Assembly: GCA_036417435.1 (NCBI GenBank)
Contig: CM070905.1
Span: forward strand, 19,817,592 to 19,881,591
DNA: 64,000 bases
From: Inia geoffrensis
Lineage: Eukaryota; Chordata; Mammalia; Artiodactyla; Iniidae
Reading direction: 5' to 3'
A program made the translations under genes and the position numbers. The notes beneath the pieces were generated by a model that was not told the DNA's origin, ran no database searches, and saw nothing but the letters and a program-made list of their open reading frames with translations. Numbering within the stretch: the first letter of the stretch is position 1; the number at the start of each line of letters is the position of its first letter. Below are positions 49,925-61,512 of the stretch, one piece after another.

Positions 49925-50450
49925 CCCAACAGATATGTCAGTACATATGCACCAAGAGATGTGTAAGAGATATTCACAACGGCATTATTCATAATATCCC
50001 CAAAGTGTGCATTACAGAAAAACACCCAACAACAGTGGAATGAATAAACAATGCCACAGCCATATGAGAGAACACTCTAGAGCAACAAAAAAGAAGCGAG
50101 CTTCAGCTATGCACAACAATGTGAATGCATCTCAAAAACACGATGTGGAATAAGAAAAGACAGACACACAAGAATGCACACTGTTTAATATCATCTATAT
50201 AAAGTTCAAAAACAGGCAAAACATACTATACTGTTATAAGTCAAAATAGTGATTACATTCTTGGTAAGAGGGGAGGGGAGGGGTACTGGTAATGTTCTCT
50301 TTCTGGATTAGGCATAGTTACATAGATAGTAACTTTGTTTCATATTCTATCTATATTTTATTTTTGTGAGCTATTCTACTAACCCTTCTGAAGGTGACAA
50401 CAATGTACTGTCAAATATATTGTTCTCTTTTCTGAATAGATATATTGAAT
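49925..50450 (+). mobile_element. Old L1 3' end
   Basis: Diverged L1M 3' UTR: 'attattcataatatcccc', 'gtggaatgaataaacaatg', 'aatgtgaatgcatctcaaaa' and a 3' tail resembling 'tattcttggtaagaggg'. Confidence 0.65.
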
Positions 50451-52690
50451 TTATATATATTCTCAATAGATTATGCTTACATATGGATTATATACCCTTA
50501 TAAGAATACAAGAAGCTGATAATGTGATAATCTTGGTCGCCTCTTGATGAAGGAACTGGGTGGCTAAAGGGTAGGGGTGTATTTTTTAAATTTTGAACCA
50601 TATAAATGTATTATCTGTTCAAAAAATAGTAATTAAAAAAAATCATTACAAGGAACTTTACCTGACATAACATACATTGTTCGAACAGACAAATAATTTT
50701 GATATTCTGGCTTTTACTTACTTTTTACTTCTGTCACTAATGTCCTGCTTTCACAGTGCTCACATTGTTCTGCTATGCTGCTGACAGCTTGTTGACTATT
50801 AGCCTCTATTTGAGAAATTCCAGGGTATTTTGTTTCCAGTCATCTTCTTTCTTCAGCATTTTCTATCCATGTTCCATTTCAGACTCCAAAAATCTCTCCT
50901 AATATTTCACTGGCAATTCTGATACATTTATTTCAGAGTTCCTACACACAGTTCCTTCAGTTTTACACACTCTAAAACTTAAAAATTTTTAATTAAATGA
51001 TTGCTCAAAATCTCATCAAATCCTTTGGTGATGTAATAAGTGCTCAGAAGCACCACTTTTATAAACACTTGTATGTACTAAGTCAAGGCAAAATAGGTGA
51101 CATTTGTTTAACTTTACAGGCTTGTGAAATTTCCATACTTAATTTCAAAAATATTAAGTAAATAAATGCTCAGATATGCACACAATCCTTTAAAAACCAT
51201 CATTACCACCTGCTACCTATTCAGTGCCAACATGTGTAAATTAACAAATATGGTTTTCACCTGAGCACTGAATGCTGGGTTCTTTGGCTGCAGTGATCAT
51301 GTAGAAAATGTGCTCTTCTTTGAGGAAATGTAAATAGAATTGTTATATATGACGGATGAGTATGAGTGCAAAGAAGGGCAAAACGCAGAGAATTATGGGA
51401 ATGAATAAGAGGATGATGTAAACACCTTAAATAGTAAAAACTGTTTAAACCTAAACCTACTGAGTGACTTGATGAAATGTCAGAAGTTCTAAAATCATTT
51501 TTTTAGCCATGATCTCATTTAACAGATGGGAAAAATGGAAATGGACACAGAGTAATCTGGAATATGTCTGTTCAAGGTTTTCATTCTTTTAATCCAGGGG
51601 TGATATTTAAAACGTCAAGAATGATATGACATAGGTACTGACCCATTAGAATGGACGACTCAGCCTTGGTCCTGGAGGCCATCTGTGGTGCCAGGAATTA
51701 AGTCTTCAGGTCCTGTAGTGATGGCTGTGAGAGGTATGAGAAAGAGAGCACATGGGGTGGGAGTGGGGTGCTCAGGCAACAGCTATTTACCCTCAGTAAA
51801 TAACATTTCAGTATCAACACCCATGTAATTATGCTGTTGCCTATCAGCAGAATATCAGCCTTGCTCTAATCCTAATGTTATCTCTAGTCCCTCTTTGATC
51901 ATTCTAGGTAGAAATAATTATTCCAGATTCCACCAGAAAGAATGATGGGACAGAAACAGTAAATGAATGACTTTGAACTTCCACATCCATTCAAACTGAC
52001 TTTTAGGATAGAAGAACAAAATGCAATCTATGAACCTCAGTGGGATCCTAGATTTTCAAAAAGCAATAGCAATAACTGTAAAAGACATTTTTGAGACAGT
52101 TCTAGGATTTTAAATATGGACTGTATATTATTCTCTTTTCTTAGGTGTCATGATAATACTGGGTTATGTAGGAAAATATCCTTATTTTTAGGAAATGTGT
52201 GTTGTAATATTTATGGGTGAAAAATCATGATTTCTGCAGCCTACTTTCAAATGGTTTAGAAACTAAGATATATATAAACAGATAAAGCAAATGTGGCCAA
52301 ATATAGGCAACTCGTAAGTCTAGGTATACAGGTTCTCATTCTTTTCTCCCAACTTCTCTGTAGGTTTGAACATTTTAAAAATAATACATTGAGAGGAAAA
52401 ATATGAAAAGTGTATGTGTAAAAAGCATATTTATTGGGTATTTAATACATACACAGCAATGAGCCAGACATGGAGAAAAACAAAACAAATATGAAAGTAG
52501 CCCCTCCTTGTAGAAACACACCAGCAAGTTGGGAAATAATGCAGGTGCAGTGCATGATTGCAATTTGATGTCACTACATGATTTTAGAAATGGAGTGTTC
52601 AAACAATAACACCATCAGTCAATGGTACAGAGAGGAAGAGAATGTTTAATGGTGTTACCCAGAAAGGGCCATGGTGTGGCTCAAAGCAGG
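50451..52690. other. Unassigned intergenic sequence
   Basis: No repeat or gene can be named with confidence. A block at 50722-50960 has a weak coding-like, frameshifted appearance on the minus strand. Confidence 0.4.
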
Positions 52691-52697
52691 TTCTTTT

Positions 52698-52917
52698 GTT
52701 TTGTTTTGTTTTGTTTTTTTGTTTTTCGGTACGTGGGCCTCTCACTGCTGTGGCCTCTCCTGTTGTGGGGCACAGGCTCCGGACGTGCAGGCTCAGCGGC
52801 CATGGCTCACGGGCCCAGCCGCTCTGTGACATGTGGGATCTTCCCGGACCGGGGCACGAACCCGTGTCCCGTGCATCAGCAGGCAGACTCTCAACAACTG
52901 TGCCACCAGGGAAGCCC
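52698..52917 (-). mobile_element. Short CHR-type tRNA-derived SINE
   Basis: A reverse short form with a (ttttg)n tail and the head ccaccagggaagccc. The exact 15-bp duplication aaagcaggttctttt lies at 52683-52697 and 52918-52932. Confidence 0.96.
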
Positions 52918-52932
52918 AAAGCAGGTTCTTTT

Positions 52933-54640
52933 AACAGAGCTGCCGAGCAGAAGTGATACCTCTCAACAAAGGAGGATGAAACAGCTCTGTGATCGCCACC
53001 ATCCAGGGAACATGAATTGTACCAAAGCAAAAACAGAGGCCAAGAGACCAAGGGTGCAGTGTACTCTGAGCAGGATGAGAGATGCAACAGCACTCTGCAC
53101 CCGTTCTTGTTAACAAGTCGAGCAGGCAACTAGCAAGTAATGTGCAGAATACATGTGCAGAATACATGGCTGGCAAATCTTCCCTAGAAAATAGGTGAAA
53201 AACTATTCAGTCCTTAGCGGTGATGCTTTGACAGGCAAATGAATCTGCATTTGCAGCAAGAACAACAGGGAATGTATTAAAGACGGCACAAACTAGGCCT
53301 GAACCATCTTCTTTCAACGTACTGTTTAAAGTTTTTTACCAGGGTGTTAGAAGATATGCTTTAGTATATGTTTAATAAAAGTGCCTAGAGAAAAATAAGC
53401 TATTTTCCTGACAGAGAGTGCATTCAGTCTTTCTCAATAAATCTTTGCTGCCATTTCCATAAAATTCTAAGATAAGAAATTTTTTCAAGGTATTGTTACA
53501 TTTAGGTACATGGACCCAAAAACTGCCTATCACGAGGTCTTTATTCCCCTAACCTGGTCAGGCAAACAAAAGCTAAGCGGCCCCCTTTGCAGAATCCGAT
53601 TTCAACAATCTTATTTCTGTCCAGGATGCTATGTTACATTAACATGAGGAACACCAAGAGTTTTAAAAGATTGGAAGCTTAGAAAGGGACTGGGAGAAAC
53701 AAAATTGAGAGTGAGAGAGAGGAAAAAATCATTAGTAGGAAACCCAGAAAGATAAGGTGGAGTTGCATAGAAAGTAAGGATTTGCTGATTGTAAGGGTGA
53801 GTCACACAGGAATGAGTGACTGAGGGAAGTACACACACATACACACACACACACACACACAGTTTTCACAAATATCCGTAGGCCATGAAAATTCTATTCT
53901 CTCCACAAAATCAGAATTGTTCTTTCTGCAATAGGAAGCGTGCCCTGGATGACCTCTCCTTCACAGTCATCAACCCCTCCTTCTACATCCTTCCATATCA
54001 CTAAAATAAGAAAGCCCAAGCATCAGCCTGCCGCAAATCCTAAAAGGCCTTTGGCATATCCCATTGGTTTTGCATCAAATTTATTGCTGAATTTCACTAG
54101 CGTCTCCTGATCCGGTTTATTGCTGATTTTAATCTTGTTTGTTTTGTGCTTCTGAGCCTACCGCAAAATACCTAATATACTCTTTGTAGCTAGAGACTAT
54201 ATAAATAAAATATATCATAGTCCCATTATAATCATGCTCTATCATCCACATTACCCAGCACCTAGTTTACATTTTTAATTATTTTCCCCAAAAAACTCTA
54301 AATTACTACAATGAATTTAGAAGTTCCTCCACCTCTCATTGGAGCAAGTAATTGAATACTCCATTATGATAATAGACCATTTTTCCTCGTAAGTGCTCAT
54401 TCCCAGAGGGCTTTGTTCTGTGCAGGAAGTCCACAGGTGGTAGTTCTGAAAGGGCAACGTGTGCTGAGTACTCGGATAATAATGCTTTGTTATCTTGCCT
54501 TGGATCTTAAACTACTTTTACTCTAACAAACCCTCCCAGGGTTCTGCAGCCAATCATATCAAGGGAGCACCATTCGTTGGGTAAAAAAGCAATTCTCAGT
54601 CTCTGGTGATGAGGATGTATCTTTACTTCCTGATACAGGG
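52933..54640. other. Unassigned intergenic sequence
   Basis: Contains an (AC)n run at 53829-53861. Otherwise no repeat or gene is recognised. Confidence 0.45.
53829..53861. repeat. (AC)n microsatellite
   Basis: About 16 CA dinucleotides with one early interruption (acat). Confidence 0.95.
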
Positions 54641-54654
54641 AAGGCATCTTTCTT

Positions 54655-54867
54655 TCTTTCTTTCTTTCTTTTTTGCGGTATGCGGGCCTCTCACTGTTGT
54701 GGCCTCTCCCGTTGCGGAGCACAGGCTCCGGACGCGCAGGCTCAGCAGCCATGGTTCACGGGCCCAGCCGCTCTGCAGTATGTGGGATCTTCCCAGACCG
54801 GGGCACGAACCCCGTGTCCCCTACATCAGCAGGCGGACTCTCAACCACTGCGCCACCAGGGAAGCCC
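54655..54867 (-). mobile_element. Short CHR-type tRNA-derived SINE, near consensus
   Basis: A reverse short form with a (tttc)n tail and the head ccaccagggaagccc. The duplication aaggcatctttctt lies at 54641-54654 and 54868-54881. It interrupts an unidentified open segment on the minus strand. Confidence 0.96.
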
Positions 54868-54869
54868 AA

Positions 54870-55094
54870 GGCATCTTTCTTATAGGAAATATCATGGCCT
54901 GTTTTTAGGTGGAAAGGGTCAGAGAGCCCCTCCTGCACCTGCTGTTTCTCAAGTGCCTTCAGCTCAGAATAATCGATGTGCACAAGCAGCATATTTGAGG
55001 GTGGCACATCCTGAACTCCTTCGGAGCCTGGACAGGCAGTCAACACCATGGTGAGGTTGGAGGGCTGATAAAGGGCCTCGCTGAACAGATTCAT
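54870..55094 (-). pseudogene. Unidentified open segment, interrupted by a SINE
   Basis: From an ATG at 55094 the minus strand stays open for about 75 codons (starts MNLFSEALYQPSNLTMVLTA, later DVPPSNMLLVHIDYSELKAL, ends FHLKTGHDISYKKDA) until the SINE. Composition is protein-like and contains no low-complexity sequence. Beyond the SINE the original frame meets a stop within about six codons (CCTGTATCAGGAAGTAA). It could be a decayed retroelement internal region or an old pseudogene. I do not recognise the family. Confidence 0.3.
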
Positions 55095-55264
55095 CTCCCC
55101 CTACAAGCCACAGGGGTGACAAATCACTCCTCTGAAAATAGAAATAAAAATCATGACCAAGGGGAGGAGGAAGATGAGCATCTAAACAGCTCTCCCTTCA
55201 AAAGCCTCTGATTCCGGATCGCCTAACAGCAGATTCCTCCCCTAGCTTTCAGAACCCCCTACTG

Positions 55265-55473
55265 GGGCTTCCCTGGTGGCGCAGTGGTTGAGAGTCCACC
55301 TGCCGATGCAGGAGACGTGGGTTCGTGCCCGGTCGGGGAAAATCCCGCATGCCGCGTGAGCGGCTGGGCCCCTGAGCCATGGCCGCTGAGCCTGCGCACC
55401 CTGAGCCTGTGCTCCGCAATGGGAGAGGCCACAGCAGTGAGAGGCCCACGTACCACAAAAAAAAAAAAAAAAG
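55265..55473 (+). mobile_element. Short CHR-type tRNA-derived SINE
   Basis: A forward short form with a 16-base A tail. The duplication ccccctactg lies at 55255-55264 and 55474-55483. A one-base loss is visible in the B-box region (gtgcccggtcgggg). Confidence 0.95.
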
Positions 55474-55483
55474 CCCCCTACTG

Positions 55484-56149
55484 TATGGCCTCCGACTGCT
55501 TTTCCCACCTGGACTCTTAACTACTTTCCCCATTTATCTTAGCTCTGGGTTTTCAGTTCATTTACCTGCTGCTTCTAAGATCAATTTCAGCTAGAAGTAA
55601 TACTTCTCAAAGCATCTTTCCTACGGGGTGCTACTTACCTGATCTGGGCATGGGAACCCTTGACAGAAAATGCCATTAAGGTCCCCTGAGTCCCTCGTCT
55701 ATCCCTGGCAATACCTAATGAGTGTTCGTAACGGAAGGATTCATTGTCCACACAACAGTGAGAAATTTGTATGTGGTAACTAGCAGTTGATCTTCATAAA
55801 CTCAGCTATAATTGATAGACAATGTCATTCTCTTGTATTTCTAATCCCTTCACACAAAAGGGCAATGTGTGCTGTGCACTCAGCTCTAAGGGAACAATCT
55901 GTTCCCTTGGGAATGGGGTTCTGAAGGCTCGCCAGGGATACTAGAAGCCCCAAGATAAACATGGAGCTTCTTTCTGAATCTTGTCCTTTGCACCATGCAG
56001 GCCTTGTTATTAAAGTACACAAGTGACTAGCAAATAATTGGTAGAACATTTGCCGGCTAAGCACATCTTCCACAGCAAATCAGACAGATTCAGGACTTAA
56101 AGGTAATTCTTTCACAGGAAAATGCACAGGGGCAGGAGGGAGCTTCTGC
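55484..56149. other. Unassigned intergenic sequence
   Basis: Nothing recognised. The block at about 55770-56090 has mixed composition and could be an old LTR or DNA element, but no ends are visible. Confidence 0.4.
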
Positions 56150-56283
56150 AATGCTTGTCATGTTCTATTTCTTGATCTGGGTGGTAGCTACATGGGGGTG
56201 TTCATTTTGTGAAAATTCATGCAGCTACATACTTATGAGTTGTGTACTCTTCTCTCTGTGAGTTATACTTCAATTAAAAAAAC
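56150..56283 (+). mobile_element. Old L1 3' terminus
   Basis: 'ttcttgatctgggtggtagc', then 'tgggggtgttcattttgtg' and 'tatacttcaattaaaaaaa' form the classic old L1 3' UTR end. Confidence 0.8.
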
Positions 56284-57544
56284 TCATTAAAGGCAGAAGG
56301 GGAGAGGCAGCACGTGGAAGGGAGGGCCTCTGGAGTGTGGAGTTCCGGATTTTGGAGAGTAAAACTAATGTGCCTCAGGCAAAACAGTCTGTCAACAGAG
56401 ACTCAAGGCTGGAGAGTCCAGGATCAATGTGCCAGCTGATCTGGTTCCTGATAGACCTACATGGGAACCAGATGACTATTTTAAAAATTCATGCCATCTC
56501 CTGAGCCTATTAAAGTATGTGGGGCAGATGATGATTTCCATATAAGTGCTCAGTTCACAGCTACCACCAAAGCTTCTAAATCTTCTGTCTACTTTCAATA
56601 AAAACTTGTAATAAATCACAACCAGAAGAAGCAAACGTGAATGTAAACTGAAGCCAGAAATGAATAAGAGCAAGTTCATTTTATTTTAGTGGCATTTCTT
56701 AGAGGTGATAAGCACAGTTTTCTAAATATCTGTTCAGGGTCTGAAATCCTAGTGTATGTGTGTCCAAAATGAAATCAGTATACAGAGGGCAATCACGTGA
56801 AATGTACTCGTGTATTTCAGGTTAAAATTCATGATGTGCCATAATGTGAGATGTCTCATTGGTTTATATGTCTCTTAGTTTATAACCCTGGTGATACATT
56901 ATTGGAAGACATTTGGAAGTGATAAAGTAAAGGCAGATTTTGTCATTTCCTGATAGAAACAATAACCTGAAAGTCACGCTGACTTTTACTGAGATTCTAT
57001 GCTAGGTAACATTACAATAAGTATTTCTGTATCTAATTCTGTCATCTTAGGGGGAAAATCTAGAAAATATGTCAAATAATCTAACAGATAATTCATTTGA
57101 TTGTTTTCATTTGTGTAGAAAACGACAGAGTACAAAAAGTAACTTGTAAGTTTTGCTTCCTCCAGATTGTTCTCCCATCTGGACTCTAGGTATTGTTATA
57201 TCACACAATTCTGGTTAAATTTCCTGGCTGTGTTAATTTTCCTTTAATTAATTTTGATACCTAATTTGCATCAAAATCTTATTTGTACTATAACATTGCC
57301 AATTAACTCTGTATTGAAGAAGTGAAGAAAATTAAATAAGGTTAATAGATTTGAAAAAAAGCTCATTAAAGTATTAAAGAAAATTGAATATATTAAGTAT
57401 ATGTACTATTTGAAATTTTAAAGGAATGCTGATTAACTAGGTAAATGGACTAAATATTAATTAGTTTAAAAGTTATTGTTCAAATTTTGGTAATTCTATG
57501 AAATAGAATAATACAATTTATAAGCTGAACTTAAAAACTTAAGG
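56284..57544. other. Unassigned AT-rich intergenic sequence
   Basis: No gene or named repeat. The 57230-57480 part is very AT-rich. Confidence 0.45.
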
Positions 57545-57868
57545 AAATTATTATTCAGCCATAAAACGAATGAACTATTGACACATGTTACAGTGCGGAT
57601 GAACCTCAAAAACATTATGCTGAGTAAAAGAAGCCAGAAACAAAAAGTCACAGATTGGATGACTCCACGTATATGAAATGTCCAGAATAGATACATTCAT
57701 AGAGACAAAGAAAATTGGTGGTTTCCAGGGTCTGGGAGGAGGGGGAAATAGGGACAAACGGCTTAAACGGTTAAAGGTTTTACCCTGGAGTTACGGGAAT
57801 CTTTTGGAACTAAACAGAAGTTGTGATTGCACAACATTGTAAATGTATTGTACTAAATGCCACTGAAT
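57545..57868 (+). mobile_element. Old L1 3' UTR fragment
   Basis: 'attcagccataaaacgaatg', 'cattatgctgagtaaaagaagcc', 'ggtggtttccagggtctggg' and 'tgtattgtactaaatgccac' are L1M 3' UTR landmarks. It abuts an L1 in the opposite orientation. Confidence 0.85.
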
Positions 57869-60244
57869 TACTTTATTTTTAACATCTTTATTGGAGTATA
57901 ATTGCTTTACAATGTTGTGTTAGTTTCTGCTGTATAACAAAGTGAATCAGCTATAGGTATACCTATATCCCCATGTCCCCTCCCTCTTGCCTCTCCTTCC
58001 CACTCTCCCTATCTCACCCCTCTAGGTGGTCACAAAGCACCGAGCTGATCTCCCTGTGCTATGTGGCTGCTTCCCACTAGCTATCTATTTTACATTTGGT
58101 AGTGTATATATGTCCATGCAACTCTCTCACTTTGTCCCAGCTTACCCTTCCCCCTTCCCGTGTCCTCAAGTTCATTCTCTATGTCTGTGTCTTTATTCCT
58201 GTCCTGCCCCTAAGTTCTTCAGAAATTTTTTTTTTTTACATTCCATATATATGTGTTAGCATACAGTATTTGTCTTTCTCTTTCTGACTTACTTCACTCT
58301 GTATGACAGACTCTAGGTCCATCCACCTCACTACAAATAACTCAATTTCGTTCCTTTTTATGGTTGAGTAATATTCCATTGTATATATGTGCCACATCTT
58401 TATCCATTCATCTGTCAACGGACACTTAGGTTGCTTCCATTATCTGGATGTTGTAAACAGTGCTGCAGTGAACATTTTGGTACATGACTCTTTTTGAATT
58501 ATGGTTTTCTCAGGATATATGCCCAGTAGGGGGATTGCTGGGTTGTATGGTAGTTCTATTTTTAGTTTTTTAAGGAACCTCCATACTGTTCCCCATAGTA
58601 TCAATTTACATTCCCACCAACAGTGCAAGAGAGTTCGTTTTTCTCCACACCCACTCCAGCATTTATTGTTTGTAGATTTTTTGATGATGCCCATTCTGAC
58701 TGGTGTGATACCTCATTTTAGTTTTGATTTGCATTTCTCTAATGATTAGTGATGTTGAGCATCCTTTCATGACTTTGTTGGCAATCTGTATTGCTTCTTT
58801 GGAGAAATGTCTATTCAGGTCTTCTGCCCATTTTTGGATTGGGTTCTTTGTTTTTTTAATATTGAGCTGCATGAGCTGCTTGTAAATTTTGGAGATTAAT
58901 CCTTTGTTAGTTTCTTCATTTGCAAATATTTTCCCCACTCTGAGGGTTGTTTTTTCATTTTGTTTCTGGTTTCCTTTGCTGTGCAAAAGCTTTGAAGTTT
59001 CATTAGGTCCCATTTGTTTATTTTTCTTTTTATTTCCATTTCTCTAGGAGGTGGGTCAAAAGGATCTGGCTGTGATTTATGTCATAGAGTGTTCTGCCTA
59101 TGATTTCCTCTAAGAGTTTTATAGTGTCTGGCCTTACATTTAGGTCTTTAATCCATTTTGAGTTTATTTTTGTGTATGGTGTTTGGGAGTGTTCTAATTT
59201 CATTCTTCTATATGTAGCTGTCCAGTTTTCCCAGCACCACTTACTGAAGAAGCTATCTTTTCTCCATTGTACATTCTTTCCTCCTTTATCAAAAATAAGG
59301 TGACCATATGTGTGTGGGTTTATCTCTGGGCTTTCTATCCTGTTCCATTGACCTAAATTTCTGTTTTAGTCCCAGTACCATACTGTCTTGTTTACTGTAG
59401 CTTTGTACTATACTCTAAAGTCTGGGAGCCTGATTCCTCCAGCTCCGTTTTTCTTTCTCAAGATTTCTTTGGCTATTCGGGGTCTTTTGTGTTTCCATAA
59501 ATATTGTGCAATTTTTTGCTCTAGTTATGAGAAAAATGCCCTTGGTAGTTGGATAGGGATTGCATAGAATCTGTAGATTGCTTTGGGTAGTATAGAAATT
59601 TTCACAACATTGAGTCTTCCAATCCAAGAACATGGTATATCTCACCATCTGTTTGTATTATCTTTAATTTCTTTCATCAGTGTCTTATAGTTTTCTGCAT
59701 ACAGCTCTTTTGTATCCTTAGGTAGGTTTATTCCTAGATATTTTATTATTTTTGTTGCAGTGGTAAATGGGAGTGTTTCCTTAATTTCTCTTTCAGATTC
59801 TTCATCATTAGGGTAAAGAAATACAAGAGATTTCTGTGCATTAATTTTGTATCCTGCTACTTTACCAAATTCATTGATTAGCTCTAATAGTTTTGTGGTA
59901 GCATTTTTAGGATGCTCTATGTATAGTATCGTTTCATCTTCAAAGAGTGACAACTTCACTTCTTCTTTTCCAATTTGGATTCCTTTTATTTCTTTTTCTT
60001 CTCTGATGGCTGTGGCTAAAACTTCCAAAACTATGTTGAATAATAGTGGTGAGGTCTTCCCTGGTGGCGCAGGGGTTGAGAGTCCACCTGCCGATGCAGG
60101 GGACACGGGTTCATGCCCCAGTCTGGGAAGATCCCACATGCCGTGGAGCGGCTAGGCCCATGAGCCATGGCTGCTGAGCCTGCGCATCCAGAGCCTGTGC
60201 TCCGCAACGGGAGAGGCCACAACAGTGAGAGGCCCGCATACCGC

Positions 60245-60275
<31 letters not shown>

Positions 60276-61088
60276 CAAAACAATAGTGGTGAGAGTAGAC
60301 AATCTTGTCTTGTTCCTGATCTTAGAGGAAATGGTTTCAGTTTTTCACAATTGAGAATGATGTTGGCTGTGGGTTTGTCATATATGGCCTTTATTATGTT
60401 GAGGAAAGTTCCCTCTATGCCTGTTTTCTGGAGGGTTTTTATCATAAATCCATGCTGAATTTTGGCTAAAGTTTTTCTGCATCTCTTTAGATGATCATAT
60501 GGTTTTTCTCCTTCAATTTGTTAATATGGTGTATCACATTGATTGATTTGTGTATATTGAAGAATCCTTGCATTCCTGGAATAAACCCCGCTTGATCATG
60601 GTGTATGATCCTTTTAATGTGCTGTTGGATTCTGTTTGCTAGTATTTTGTTGAGAATTTTTGCATCTGTGTTCATCAGTGATATTGGCCTATAGTTTTCT
60701 TTCTTTGTGACATCTATGTCTGGTTTTGGTATCAGTGTGATAGTGGCCTCGTAGAATGAGTTTGGGAGTGTTCCTCCCTCTGCTATATTTTGGAAGAGTT
60801 TGAGAAGGATAGGTGTTAGCTCTTCTCTAAATGTTTGATAGAATTTGCCTGTGAAGCCATCTGGTCCTGGGCTTTTGTTTATTGGAAGATTTTTAATCAC
60901 AGTCTCAATTTCAGTGCTTGTGAATGGTCTGTTTATATTTTCTATTTCTTCCTGGTTAACTCTCAGAAGGTTGTGCTTTACTAAGAATTTGTCCGTTTCT
61001 CCCAGGTTGTCCATTGTTTTGGCATATAGTTGCTTTTAGTAATCTCTCATGATCCTTTGTATTTCTGCAGTGACAGTTGTTACTTCTT
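57869..61088 (-). mobile_element. L1 in antisense: 3' UTR and ORF2 with reverse transcriptase, decayed, carrying a SINE
   Basis: The 3' UTR starts at the left ('aacatctttattggagtataattgc'). ORF2 follows to about 61088. Minus frames hold conserved L1 ORF2 pieces: [35 protein letters not shown] (60487-61014), [14 protein letters not shown] (59642-60139) and [15 protein letters not shown]. The last catalytic motif normally reads FADD; here it reads FEDE, so the active site is altered. Frameshifts and a SINE at 60054-60281 split it. It is a non-functional copy. Confidence 0.93.
60054..60281 (+). mobile_element. Short CHR-type SINE inside antisense L1 ORF2
   Basis: A forward short form with a caaaacaaaacaaaac tail. 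The exact duplication aatagtggtgag lies at 60042-60053 and 60282-60293. The L1 reads through on both sides, so the SINE is the younger insertion. Confidence 0.97.
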
Positions 61089-61512
61089 TTTTTTTAATTT
61101 AATTTTATTTACTTTTTTATACAACAGGTCCTTATTAGTTATCCATTTCATACATATTTCTGTATATATGTCAATACCAATCTCACAATTTATTACACCA
61201 GCACCCCTTCCTGGCCACTTTGCCCCCTTGGTGTCCATACGTTTGTTCTCTACAACTGTGTCTCTGTTTCTACCTTGCAAACCAGTTCATCTGTACCATT
61301 TTTCTAGGTTCCACAAATATGTGTTAATATATGATATTTCTTCTTCTCTTTCTGACTTACTTCACTCTGTATGACAGTCTCTAGAACATCCACATCTGTA
61401 CAAATGACCCAATTTCATTCCTTTTTACGGCTAAGTAATATTCGATTGTATAGATGTACCCCAACTTCTTTATCCCTTCGTCTGTAAATGGGCATTTAGA
61501 TTGCTTCTATGG
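61089..61512 (-). mobile_element. L1 3' UTR fragment in antisense, joined to an L1 5' terminus
   Basis: It begins with a T run in the middle of the preceding L1's ORF2. Reverse L1 3' UTR follows ('ctttttatacaacaggtcc', 'cctggccactttgccccct', 'ttctgacttacttcactctg'), ending at 'tagattgcttctat'. The next base begins an L1 5' UTR in the other orientation. Confidence 0.88.

Noticed and set aside
53829..53861. Regularly spaced repeats that might suggest a CRISPR-like array
   Set aside because: This is a plain dinucleotide microsatellite. No repeat-spacer structure exists anywhere in the window, and the DNA is mammalian.
60487..61014. Reverse transcriptase-like 175-codon frame
   Set aside because: It is L1 ORF2 in a decayed copy with frameshifts and a SINE, not a host gene, a retron or a defence-associated RT.
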